Source: Acetobacter sp. (GTDB lineage: Bacteria; Pseudomonadota; Alphaproteobacteria; Acetobacterales; Acetobacteraceae). From it: a stretch of DNA of 64,000 nucleotides. Location of the stretch: positions 1,116,001 through 1,180,000 of the forward strand of contig NZ_JAKVME010000001.1 of the NCBI RefSeq assembly GCF_022483985.1, written 5' to 3'. Shown here one piece after another: positions 1 to 8,227 of the stretch. How positions within the stretch are numbered: position 1 is the stretch's first letter; each line of letters begins with the position of its first letter. The notes beneath the pieces are model-generated. The model had not been told where the DNA came from, searched no databases, and saw only the letters and a program-made list of their open reading frames with translations. Position numbers and translations under genes: made by a program.

Positions 1-953
1 CACCGCGAAAATGATCGGTGGCTGTCTGTGTGGCTGAAGCCATGTAGAAACTGTTTCCCTGTCAGGATCGAAATCCCGACATGCCTGCGCCCCGCATACT
101 GGATGCGAGACGACCTGCCCGCCGCGCCTGTGGCGCCCGCGAGCCTGCTTTCATTACCCGTCGCGCGCGACCACCGCGTACGACTGCGGATGAAAGACAC
201 CCCCCCTCCCGTCTTGTCAAGAAAATAACGCTTTTCCAGGCGAGCAGACCCCCATCAGGGTGATTACAGAAGCGTGAGCGCCGCTTTTCGACAATCTGCA
301 TGCCCACTTCATGCAGCAGAATCAGCGAATAAGACCATGAATGCCGTGCTGGCGAGAGCAGCAAACGGGGAGGCCCCACCATCTGTCGCTGAACGTCACG
401 TTTATCAGCCCAGCCAGTGTTATTGTGGAGGCTTACACCTTACCCCGGCTTAACAGCACGCCTCCACGACAACATCGCCGACAGTATCCGGCACGCCATC
501 CCTTGCGGCATTGCTCCCGAAGATGAGACGATCATGCCCGATAGTCCTCAACCAGCGTTACCTCTGGCAGCACGACCTACCTGCCCCTTGAAAGTAGTGC
601 GAAGCAGTCTGCACTCCCTCATTCGGTCCGTTCCTGTTCAACATCGCTCTTACTCAGAACAGGTCCTCTACAAGACCCACGATCAGATCATCTTCCCAAT
701 ACTGATCGTTGGTCACCGACTTCGCTGCATTGCTTGCCTGACGTAGGCCATGCAGGAACAGCGAGACAGTCTCCGGACCGGACGACAACCCGTCTGGCGG
801 TTCGGCCTTCCGTTACTGCCGAGCAAAGACCTTTTCTGCATCGCGAAACTTATCCGGCCTACAGACGTCCTTCACAACGCACTGCTTATGTGCCCCTGTA
901 AGAAAGGGTTGTGATCCTTGGTGCAGCCCCTCCATGCAGGAAAGAGCGTTATC
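1..953. other. Leading stretch without an intact gene
   Basis: No reading frame here has a family signature together with a plausible start and ribosome binding site. Around 440-545 on the plus strand a short peptide (LHDNIADSIRHAI, then GIAPEDE) resembles the start of a GntR/MocR-type winged-helix domain. It loses the resemblance within about 15 residues, so it could be a relic. The rest, up to the ytcA-like gene, presumably carries the promoter of the efflux operon, but I could not pick a convincing -35/-10 pair. Confidence 0.5.
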
Positions 954-1241
954 GTGGCGCGTCCACCTTCCCTTATCGACCTGAAATCCGTCGCCACGGC
1001 ATCCGGCCTTCTGACGCTCACGGGCTGTTCTTTACAGGGAGCGCCCTCCTTCCCTCTTGTCGGAGCCTATTTCCCCGCATGGATGATGTGCGCCCTCATC
1101 GGCATTCTCACCGCCATCGGCTTTCGCGTGGCTTTTCTCGCGCTCGGGATTGATGCCATCCTGAGATTCCGGCTTTTTACCTACGTCTCTCTGGGCGTAC
1201 TCATGGCCCTGCTTGTGTGGGCGCTGGTATTCGGACCCTGA
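954..1241 (+). CDS. ytcA: YtcA-like small membrane lipoprotein of an MdtNOP efflux operon
   Basis: A small inner-membrane lipoprotein of about 95 residues. A lipoprotein signal ends in LTGC near residue 25, followed by two hydrophobic segments, MCALIGILTAIGF and a C-terminal TYVSLGVLMALLVWAL. Length and layout match the YtcA family, whose E. coli member precedes mdtNOP; the same order is seen here. The biochemical role is unknown, and membership of the efflux system is inferred from position. I chose GTG at 954 because it gives the family's usual length. In-frame TTG at 918 and GTG at 921 would add 11-12 residues. The stop lies 3 nt before the mdtN-like start. Confidence 0.8.
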   Translation: MARPPSLIDLKSVATASGLLTLTGCSLQGAPSFPLVGAYFPAWMMCALIGILTAIGFRVAFLALGIDAILRFRLFTYVSLGVLMALLVWALVFGP

Positions 1242-1244
1242 CCC

Positions 1245-2306
1245 ATGCAAACCAATCCGCCATCCAAAACGCAGAAAAACCGAAACAGGCCGGGCATCGT
1301 GATCGCCGCTGTCTGTGTGACAGCCACGATCCTGTTCGGACTCCACATCGCGCATCAGGACACAGCGTTCCCTTCCACCGACAGCGCCTCCATTGATGCC
1401 GAGCTTGTGCATGTGGCTTCCGTCGTCGGGGGCCGTCTGGTCGAACTGCATGTGCAGGAGAATCAGCACGTTCATAAGGGCGATCTGCTCTACCGGATCG
1501 ATCCAGAACCCTACCGCCTGACACTCAGACAGGCTGAAGCCAGCGCGGCTCTGGCTCAGGCGGAAGTCGAGCATCAGGAACGTCTGGTGGCCATCAAGAC
1601 CGTCGAGGCGACCTCCGCGCAGGATCAGGTCCATCGCGCGACCACCAACCGCGACCTGACGGTCCGCACGGTCCGGCGCCTCGCACCCCTCGCGCAGAAT
1701 GCCTATATCCCCTTGCAGGAATATGATCAGGCTCAGGTCGCCGCCCGCAACGCGGAGATTTCACTGGCGCAGGCGACGCAGCAATCTGTCGCAGCCACGA
1801 CAGCCATCGGTGATCTCAAGAGTTCCATTGCCGCCCGTGACGCCAGCAACGCCGCCCTTGCCCGTGTGCGCTATGAACTGACCCAGACAGACGTAAGAGC
1901 ACCTGCGGACGGATATGTCACAAGCCTGCATGTCAAAACGGGCGAAGTTCTTGCCCCGGCGCAAGCTCTGTTCACCCTGATCGCTGACGACGAATGGCAT
2001 GCTGTCGGTAATCTGCGCGAGACCGATCTGGCCACCGTCCATCCCGGTGACTGCGCCACAGTCTATTCCATGATCGACCGCACGCAGGCCATTCACGGCG
2101 TGGTGGACAGTATCGGCTTCGGCGTCATGTCGCTGGATTCCGCAGGACTGGCACGTGGACTGCCGCTCGTGCCGCGTCAGATGGACTGGGTCCACGTCGC
2201 GCAGAGATTCCCGGTCCGTGTCAGGCTGGACCACGCCGACCCTGCATTGCTCCGTGTCGGCGCGACAGCGACTTTTGAGATACGGCATGGCGCGTCCTGC
2301 CACTAA
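1245..2306 (+). CDS. mdtN: HlyD/MdtN-family periplasmic adaptor of an efflux pump
   Basis: This is the membrane fusion (adaptor) subunit linking an inner-membrane transporter to an outer-membrane channel. One N-terminal transmembrane anchor spans about residues 16-36. A split biotinyl-lipoyl-like domain follows: the first half near residues 55-88 (GGRLVELHVQEN, GDLLYRIDP), the second near 215-245 (DVRAPADGYV). They are separated by an Ala/Gln-rich alpha-hairpin of about 110 residues. At 353 residues it is close to E. coli MdtN. It sits between the ytcA-like gene and the FUSC transporter, whose start overlaps its 3' end by 20 nt, so the four genes form one operon. Substrates cannot be read from sequence; E. 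coli MdtNOP has been linked to small aromatic dyes. Confidence 0.9.
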   Translation: MQTNPPSKTQKNRNRPGIVIAAVCVTATILFGLHIAHQDTAFPSTDSASIDAELVHVASVVGGRLVELHVQENQHVHKGDLLYRIDPEPYRLTLRQAEASAALAQAEVEHQERLVAIKTVEATSAQDQVHRATTNRDLTVRTVRRLAPLAQNAYIPLQEYDQAQVAARNAEISLAQATQQSVAATTAIGDLKSSIAARDASNAALARVRYELTQTDVRAPADGYVTSLHVKTGEVLAPAQALFTLIADDEWHAVGNLRETDLATVHPGDCATVYSMIDRTQAIHGVVDSIGFGVMSLDSAGLARGLPLVPRQMDWVHVAQRFPVRVRLDHADPALLRVGATATFEIRHGASCH

Positions 2307-4122
2307 GCCCGGGTTCTCCCTGAGGAAGCCCGGTTTTACGCGTCTGTGGCGGATGGTGTGCAACCCGTCGCCGGGGCGTCAGGGCTACGCACTGCGTATG
2401 GCGGCCGGATGTACGGCGACCGTTCTGGTCGGTGAGATATGGCAGGTGCCCGACCTCGCCGTCCCTGCCCTTGTCACCATGGCGCTGTGGCAGAAGGACC
2501 GCGTGACCAATGCGCTGGCGGGCGTTGCGGTCAATATCCTCATCATTCTGCTGCTGGCTTTTGTCTATCTCTGGATCAGACTCACGCTGGACAACCCGAT
2601 GGCCCTGACAGCCGCCATCGCCGGTCTGTCGTTCTGTTTTTTCTTTCTCGGCTCGGCCAGCAAGCTGAAACCGGTCGCCTACATGCTCGGACTGTCCGTG
2701 GTGTACGGCCTGATTGCGATTGATCAGGTGCCGGTGGGAGAAGTCATCACCCGCGCCATTCTCTATGTCGATCTCTTCCTCGCCGTGCCCGGCGTGGTGA
2801 TGCTGGTGGTCGGCCTGCTGATCTGCCCGTCGCCACGCACAATCGCCATGCAGGGGATCGCCGCCCGTCTGCGGATGAGCGCGACCCTGCTTTCAGGGAC
2901 CGATGAAGCCACACGTGAGCGCGCCACCGATCTGCTGCGTGAAGGAACCGCCGGTCTCATCAAGTCCCTGAAAATGGCGCGACTGGAAAAGATATGGTCG
3001 CCGGACGAACTTGCCCGTCTGGAACAGGCGGCCAGTGCAGGCGCGGGACTTCTTTCTCTGGCTCTGACTCAGACTTTGACTCTGGCGGATGACCATCCGG
3101 CAAGAGCCGTGAGCCATGAACCACCCCTTCTCCTGATCGACGCGCTGAACACTTCCGCCACCCGGTTCGAAAGAGGCATCTGCCCGGAAGACACCGCACA
3201 TCCGTCGCCGGATGATGAACAGCCGGAATACCGGGCAATGGTGGATATTCTTGGAATACTGACCGTTCCACCGCCCGAGGCAGGCCGTGGACAGGCTGGC
3301 GAGAAAGCCCCGAAGAGCGGATTTTTCGCAGCCGACGCTTTCACCAATCCGGATCACACCCGCTTCGCCGTCAAGGGCACGGCGGCTGTCATGCTGAGCT
3401 ATTTCATTTTCAGCATTCTGGACTGGCCGGGCATCCATACCTGCATCATCACCTGTTTCATCGTCGCCCAGCCGACAATGGGCGAGATGGTCTCCAAGCT
3501 CACGCTCCGCATCGTCGGCGCGCTGATAGGCGGGGCTGTCGGGATTGCCTCCATCGTCTTCATGCTTCCGCACCTGAATGACATCACATCGTTCCTGTGT
3601 CTGGTTTTCGTGGTCTCCCTGCTGGCGGCATGGATCAAGACGGGTGATGAACGCATCGCCTATGCCGGATTCCAGATCGGCCTCGCCTTTTATCTCACCA
3701 ATCTGAAGGGTTATGGGCCGACCACCGACATGGTCACGGCGCGTGACCGTATTCTTGGCATCATGCTGGGTAATTTCGTGACCTACGCGATGTTCACAAG
3801 TTTCTGGGCCAGCAGCGCCTTTAACGGGATCGACGCCCGCATGAAGACCATTGTGCAAAGGCTGCGGCAGCAACGGGACGCGATAACCGCTTCAGACAGT
3901 CTCGCCTGCGCTGCCAGTGTGCAGGAGGCGGTGTCACTTGCCGAGCGTCAGGGTGAATATGCCTTTGCGGAACCCGACCACATGCGGGCCGACATGCATC
4001 ATCTCGAACGGCTGGATACCCTGTTCCACGAAGCTGAAGCCATCAGTGCGGGCCTGCTCGACCCCGCCACCCGATCCTGTGCGGAAACCCGTCTGGCCCA
4101 TCTGGAAAGCGTTGTTTCATGA
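2287..4122 (+). CDS. mdtO: FUSC/MdtO-family inner-membrane transporter
   Basis: A 611-residue member of the fusaric-acid-resistance/MdtO group (FUSC, aromatic-acid exporter like). Two blocks of transmembrane helices, about residues 30-165 and 345-500, are separated by a roughly 170-residue soluble linker. The second block contains the polar stretch VAQPTMGEM, typical of the family. A soluble helical tail follows. The reading frame is open further upstream, but ATG 2287 gives a normal family N-terminus; the longer 5' extension lies inside mdtN and has no family character. The stop overlaps the next start (ATGA at 4119), implying translational coupling to the outer-membrane subunit. It probably exports organic anions or aromatic compounds together with its MdtN and MdtP partners. 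Confidence 0.88.
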   Translation: MARPATKPGFSLRKPGFTRLWRMVCNPSPGRQGYALRMAAGCTATVLVGEIWQVPDLAVPALVTMALWQKDRVTNALAGVAVNILIILLLAFVYLWIRLTLDNPMALTAAIAGLSFCFFFLGSASKLKPVAYMLGLSVVYGLIAIDQVPVGEVITRAILYVDLFLAVPGVVMLVVGLLICPSPRTIAMQGIAARLRMSATLLSGTDEATRERATDLLREGTAGLIKSLKMARLEKIWSPDELARLEQAASAGAGLLSLALTQTLTLADDHPARAVSHEPPLLLIDALNTSATRFERGICPEDTAHPSPDDEQPEYRAMVDILGILTVPPPEAGRGQAGEKAPKSGFFAADAFTNPDHTRFAVKGTAAVMLSYFIFSILDWPGIHTCIITCFIVAQPTMGEMVSKLTLRIVGALIGGAVGIASIVFMLPHLNDITSFLCLVFVVSLLAAWIKTGDERIAYAGFQIGLAFYLTNLKGYGPTTDMVTARDRILGIMLGNFVTYAMFTSFWASSAFNGIDARMKTIVQRLRQQRDAITASDSLACAASVQEAVSLAERQGEYAFAEPDHMRADMHHLERLDTLFHEAEAISAGLLDPATRSCAETRLAHLESVVS

Positions 4123-5750
4123 ACAGTCGCATCGTGCTCACCCTGTCCTGCGCCGTTTTGCTGACCGGATGCGCGACCTCCGAACTGGCGACCGCGCCTC
4201 AGAGCCCGGACAGACCGTGGGTGCCGACAACGTCCGCATCGGGAGCCATCATCTCTCCCGATCAGGGCGATACGCGCCTCCGTCACGGTCTGGTTCTTCC
4301 GGAAGGCTTTACGCTTCCATCCAACAGGGAGGCTCTGCAACAGGCGCAGTCGCCCGAGTTGCTTGCACGGCAGGATCACCCCTATTCGCTGGCGGAGCTG
4401 ATTGACGTCGCGCAGTCCCGAAATCCTGAAACACGGCGTGCGTGGAACAGCGCACGCGATGCGGCGCTGGCCGTCGGAATCACCAAAAGCATCTATCTCC
4501 CGCAACTGACGGCAACAGTCGTCGGCGGTTACAGCCACAGCCGCTCTTCCGATTCGAACGCTTCTATCAGTGGCGCGGGACCGATCAGTGGCCTCATCAA
4601 TGACGGACTGAATAATCTCGACCGTTACACCCGCAACAACGGCGGCGGCAGTTCCGGATCTGGCGAAGTGCAGACGCTCGGCATGCAGTGGCTGCTGTTC
4701 GACTTCGGAAAGCGGGAAGCCTCAATCGAAGCCGCCAGACAGGTGCAGATCGCTTCGAACATCCTGTTCACTGCGGCACACCAGAAGATCATCTATGGCG
4801 TGGCGACCGCTTTCTACACCCACGCAGCTGCGGAGACTCGTCTGCGGCTCCTGAAGGAAGCACTCGTCAACGCCCGTCATGTGCAGGCGGCAGCGGAAGC
4901 CCGCCTGAAACAGGGACAGGGCACGATCGTCGATGTCACACAGGCGCAGCAGGTCACCTCGCAGAACGAATTGCGGGTCGTGCAGGCTGAAGGTGAAGCC
5001 GAGAACACCCGTCTGGCTCTGATGACGGCCATGGGCGTGTCGAGCCAGTCTCAGGTCGAGACCATGGATGTGTCCGGTCGCACCCTTTCACTGGATGACG
5101 GACGTCTGACGGATGAAATGGTCAGAACCGCCGTGTCGCGCCGTCCGGATGTCCTCGCGGCCTATGCGGCGGCGCGGGCAGCCGACAGCCGGGTTTCAGC
5201 GGCGAAAAGCGAGTTCCTTCCGAAAGTGTTCCTTTCCGGCAACGTCGCCTACACAACCGGACGGCTCGCCCTGTCCTCCGTGCCGGGTGTCGGCAATGAT
5301 TCGAATCCCACACTGAACCTGTCCAGCAACCGGTTCAGCAGCCTGATCCTTGGCGGAATCTCGGTGCCGGTCTTCGATGGCGGGATGCGGGCGGCATTTC
5401 TCAAGCAGGCCCGGAACCAGTCCGACAGCGCCAACGCCACCCTGCAACAGACCGTCAACGAGGCCGCCCGTCAGATTGTGGTCGCTGAAAACGCGGTCCA
5501 TACCAGTCTGAGCGCCTATACGGCCTCCACCCGGCTGAAAACCGCCGCGCAGACAAGCTTCAACGCAGCCTTCACAGCCTACCGGAGCGGCGTCGGGTCC
5601 ATCACGCAGGCGACCATCGCCCAGAATGGTCTGTTGGACGCCACAATCAGTCAGTCAGACGCCTATTTCGCCTCTCTGATCGCCGCGACGAGTCTGGCTT
5701 TTTCGACGGGTTCGCTGGGCGGCGCACCGGAGGCCGGAAGCCCGGATTGA
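4119..5750 (+). CDS. mdtP: TolC/NodT-family outer-membrane efflux lipoprotein (MdtP-like)
   Basis: Outer-membrane channel subunit of the pump. A lipoprotein signal ends in LLTGC with Cys18 as the predicted lipidated residue. The body has two repeated outer-membrane-efflux domains with long Ala/Gln-rich helices (for example near LLFDFGKREASIEAARQ and VFDGGMRAAFLKQA), characteristic of OMF proteins. At 543 residues it is longer than E. coli MdtP (about 488), with the extra length near the N-terminus and in a Ser/Gly/Asn-rich loop around residues 140-185. It overlaps mdtO by 4 nt and is the last gene of the operon. The next gene (lptF) starts 219 nt downstream behind its own putative control region. 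Confidence 0.9.
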   Translation: MNSRIVLTLSCAVLLTGCATSELATAPQSPDRPWVPTTSASGAIISPDQGDTRLRHGLVLPEGFTLPSNREALQQAQSPELLARQDHPYSLAELIDVAQSRNPETRRAWNSARDAALAVGITKSIYLPQLTATVVGGYSHSRSSDSNASISGAGPISGLINDGLNNLDRYTRNNGGGSSGSGEVQTLGMQWLLFDFGKREASIEAARQVQIASNILFTAAHQKIIYGVATAFYTHAAAETRLRLLKEALVNARHVQAAAEARLKQGQGTIVDVTQAQQVTSQNELRVVQAEGEAENTRLALMTAMGVSSQSQVETMDVSGRTLSLDDGRLTDEMVRTAVSRRPDVLAAYAAARAADSRVSAAKSEFLPKVFLSGNVAYTTGRLALSSVPGVGNDSNPTLNLSSNRFSSLILGGISVPVFDGGMRAAFLKQARNQSDSANATLQQTVNEAARQIVVAENAVHTSLSAYTASTRLKTAAQTSFNAAFTAYRSGVGSITQATIAQNGLLDATISQSDAYFASLIAATSLAFSTGSLGGAPEAGSPD

Positions 5751-5878
5751 TCACAGGAGATGACAATCCGTTACAATTGATCCTATAGGCTCATTCCCGA
5801 AGGGCTTTCCGTATCCCTAGCCGAAGGAGTAAACAGACCGCATGGTCAACCGTGCTTCTTTTCCGGACAGTCCTGTGT

Positions 5879-5897
5879 TCCAATCCGATGGATTGGA
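5879..5897. promoter_or_regulatory. Perfect inverted repeat upstream of lptF
   Basis: TCCAATCC-GAT-GGATTGGA is an 8+8 bp perfect inverted repeat with a 3-nt spacer, about 75 nt before the lptF start. It is not followed by a T-run, so it looks more like a protein-binding operator than a terminator. The right arm continues into GATTGGATAAC, an 11-mer that recurs upstream of the preferred surA start. Confidence 0.45.
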
Positions 5898-5969
5898 TAA
5901 CCATCCGTCAGGCCTCTTTTTTACCTCCTTACCCGCATGGTGTCCGGAGTGTGGGGAACCGTCTGACCA

Positions 5970-7094
5970 GTGCTGAGATTCACCACCCTTGATCGTTATA
6001 CGATGCGCCAGCTTTTTCTGGCGCTCATCGCCACCACGGGCGGGCTGTCGGCGCTGATCTGGCTGACCCAGTCGCTGCGCTTCGTGTCGCTGGTGGTCGG
6101 GCGCGGCTTGTCGCTGCGGGTCTTTCTTGAACTGACCAGCCTGATGGTGCCGTCCTTCGTCGCCGTTGTTCTGCCGATCACGACCTTTGTCGTCACCCTG
6201 TTCGTCTATCACCGCCTGTCCGGTGATCGTGAGCTGACCGTGATGCAGGCTGCGGGCCAGTCTCCATTCGCTCTCGCCAGACCGGGGCTGATCTGCGCCA
6301 CCGTCGCGATGATCGTAACCTTCATTCTCAATCTGTGGATCGTTCCGGCGTCCTATCACGAGTTCAAACAGTACGAGTTCCAGATCCGCAACAAGATGGC
6401 CGCCTTCATGTTGCAGGACGGCGTATTCACCAAGGTCTCGGACGCCCTGACGGTCTATGTGCGGGAGCGAGGTCATGACGGCTCGCTGAAGGGCATCATG
6501 ATCGAGGACGACCGGGTGGCGAACAGCCGCGCGACGATCTTTGCAGAAAGCGGCACGATGCTGGTGGTCAATGACCAGCCGCGTGTGGTGCTTTACGACG
6601 GCTCCCGTCAGGAAATCGATCACCGCACCGGGCGGCTGACGATGCTGCTGTTTGACCGCAACACCATTGATCTGACATCCAGCAAGAATCAGGAAAACCG
6701 GTCGCGGGACGCCTCCGAGATGTCCCTGTCCGAGCTGCTGCATCCCGATCTGACGCAGATCAACATCCGTGACCGGGGCAAGCTGGCGGTGGAGGGCTGG
6801 CGACGCATCACCACGCCGTTCACCGCGTTTTCCTTCGCCATGATCGCTCTCGTCGCCATTCTGCGGGGCGCGTTCTCCCGGCACGGCAACATCACCCGTC
6901 CTCTGGGCGCCATTATGAGCGTTGTCGGGCTTCTGGCTCTCAACCTGATGCTGCAAAATCTGGCGGGGCGGAATATGGCGCTGATTCCCCTTATCCTGAT
7001 CGAATCAGCGGCTCCGGCCTTTATCTGCGCGGTCCTCCTGTTCGGTCCGGAAATCCGTGCCGGTCGCGAAACTGCCGCGATCCGGCAGGCGTAG
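5970..7094 (+). CDS. lptF: LPS export ABC transporter permease LptF
   Basis: One of two permease subunits of the LptB2FG complex, which extracts lipopolysaccharide from the inner membrane and drives it across the periplasm. The 374-residue product has the YjgP/YjgQ architecture: three N-terminal transmembrane helices (RYTMRQLFLALIATTGG at the start), a large periplasmic beta-jellyroll domain (about residues 130-260) and three C-terminal helices. The coupling-helix region GDRELTVMQAAGQSP is present. Translation starts at GTG (LRFTTLDRYT). It heads lptF-lptG-lptD, an LPS-transport operon that also carries surA and rsmA. The ATPase LptB is not in the window. Confidence 0.93.
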   Translation: MLRFTTLDRYTMRQLFLALIATTGGLSALIWLTQSLRFVSLVVGRGLSLRVFLELTSLMVPSFVAVVLPITTFVVTLFVYHRLSGDRELTVMQAAGQSPFALARPGLICATVAMIVTFILNLWIVPASYHEFKQYEFQIRNKMAAFMLQDGVFTKVSDALTVYVRERGHDGSLKGIMIEDDRVANSRATIFAESGTMLVVNDQPRVVLYDGSRQEIDHRTGRLTMLLFDRNTIDLTSSKNQENRSRDASEMSLSELLHPDLTQINIRDRGKLAVEGWRRITTPFTAFSFAMIALVAILRGAFSRHGNITRPLGAIMSVVGLLALNLMLQNLAGRNMALIPLILIESAAPAFICAVLLFGPEIRAGRETAAIRQA

Positions 7095-7105
7095 GAAGGC
7101 TGTTC

Positions 7106-8227
7106 ATGTTCTTCACGACCGTCCCGGTGACGCTCTCCACCTATATTGCCCGGCAGTTCATGTTTTCCGTGCTGTCGATGACGGCTTTCCTGACCGGCAT
7201 CGTCTGCCTGTTCGACTTCATCGACCTGCTGCGCCGTGTCGCCACCAAGACCGACGTACCGACCAGCCTTGTTACGAAAATCGCAGGGCTGCATATTCCG
7301 TATTTCTTCATGGAGATCATGCCGTTCGGCGTTCTGCTGGGTGGAATCATCTGCTTCTGGCGTCTGACCCGTTCTTCCGAGCTGATCGTCGCCCGCGCAG
7401 CCGGTATTTCCGCGTGGCAGTTTCTGGCGGCTCCCCTCGCCTGTGCGCTGGCCATGGGCGCCCTGACCACCGCCGCCGTCTCCCCGTTGTCCTCGATCAT
7501 GTATGCCCGGGCAGAGGCGCTGGACGAGCAGTATCTGCGCTCTGGCGGCGGCCCCCTCACCATGGCTGGAGCATCGCTGTGGCTGCGCCAGCTCGACACG
7601 CAGCTTGATCCGCGCGGCGTGGCCATCCTGCATTCACGCGACACCCATCTCGACGGCGCGCTTCTGACAATTCACGATATCAGCGTCTTCCGCCTGGATC
7701 ATGACGGGAATCTGCTGCTCCGTATCGAGGCGCCCGCAGGTCATCTGGCTCAGGGACATTGGGAACTCGATAATGCCAGCGAGTTGCATCCATACGAATT
7801 GCCGGAAGCAAGCCGGACCATCACCCTGCCGACCGACCTCACGCTCAATCGCGTGCAGGAAAGCTTCGCGTCTCCCGAAACGCTGTCCGTCTGGGCGCTG
7901 CCGAATTTCATAGCCATGCTCGACCGGTCCGGCTTTTCCTCGATTCGTCACCGGCTGCATTTTGAGTCTCTGCTGGCTCTTCCCATCCTCGCGGGAACCA
8001 TGTCTCTCGTGGCCGCTGGCTTCTCGATGAGGCCAACGAGACGCGGAGGTGTTGCCAAAATGATCGGTTCCGGGGTCGGCGCAGGGTTTCTGCTCTTCAC
8101 GGTCTCGAAAGTTGCTGAACAATTTGGTAACTCGGGTGCCTTGCCGCCTCTGCTCGCGGCTTGGGCACCGACAGGCGCAGGCCTCTGTCTGGCTGTCTCG
8201 CTCTTACTGCATCTGGAGGACGGCTGA
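7106..8227 (+). CDS. lptG: LPS export ABC transporter permease LptG
   Basis: Partner permease of LptF. It has 373 residues with the same helix-jellyroll-helix layout: an N-terminal helix with TYIARQFMFSVLSM, a coupling helix with RSSELIVARAAGISAWQF, and C-terminal helices with SLLALPILAGTMSLVAAGFSM. It begins 11 nt after lptF and its stop TGA directly abuts the lptD start, indicating one transcript. The periplasmic domain is expected to pass LPS to LptC and LptA, encoded elsewhere. Confidence 0.93.
   Translation: MFFTTVPVTLSTYIARQFMFSVLSMTAFLTGIVCLFDFIDLLRRVATKTDVPTSLVTKIAGLHIPYFFMEIMPFGVLLGGIICFWRLTRSSELIVARAAGISAWQFLAAPLACALAMGALTTAAVSPLSSIMYARAEALDEQYLRSGGGPLTMAGASLWLRQLDTQLDPRGVAILHSRDTHLDGALLTIHDISVFRLDHDGNLLLRIEAPAGHLAQGHWELDNASELHPYELPEASRTITLPTDLTLNRVQESFASPETLSVWALPNFIAMLDRSGFSSIRHRLHFESLLALPILAGTMSLVAAGFSMRPTRRGGVAKMIGSGVGAGFLLFTVSKVAEQFGNSGALPPLLAAWAPTGAGLCLAVSLLLHLEDG

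Noticed and set aside
2155..2286. Extension of the MdtO-like gene upstream of ATG 2287
   Set aside because: The added residues are Arg/Ser-rich, lie within mdtN in another frame, and lack family similarity.
5817..6956. A 379-codon minus-strand open frame over lptF
   Set aside because: Gln/Arg/His-rich shadow without motifs; lptF on the other strand has clear family architecture.
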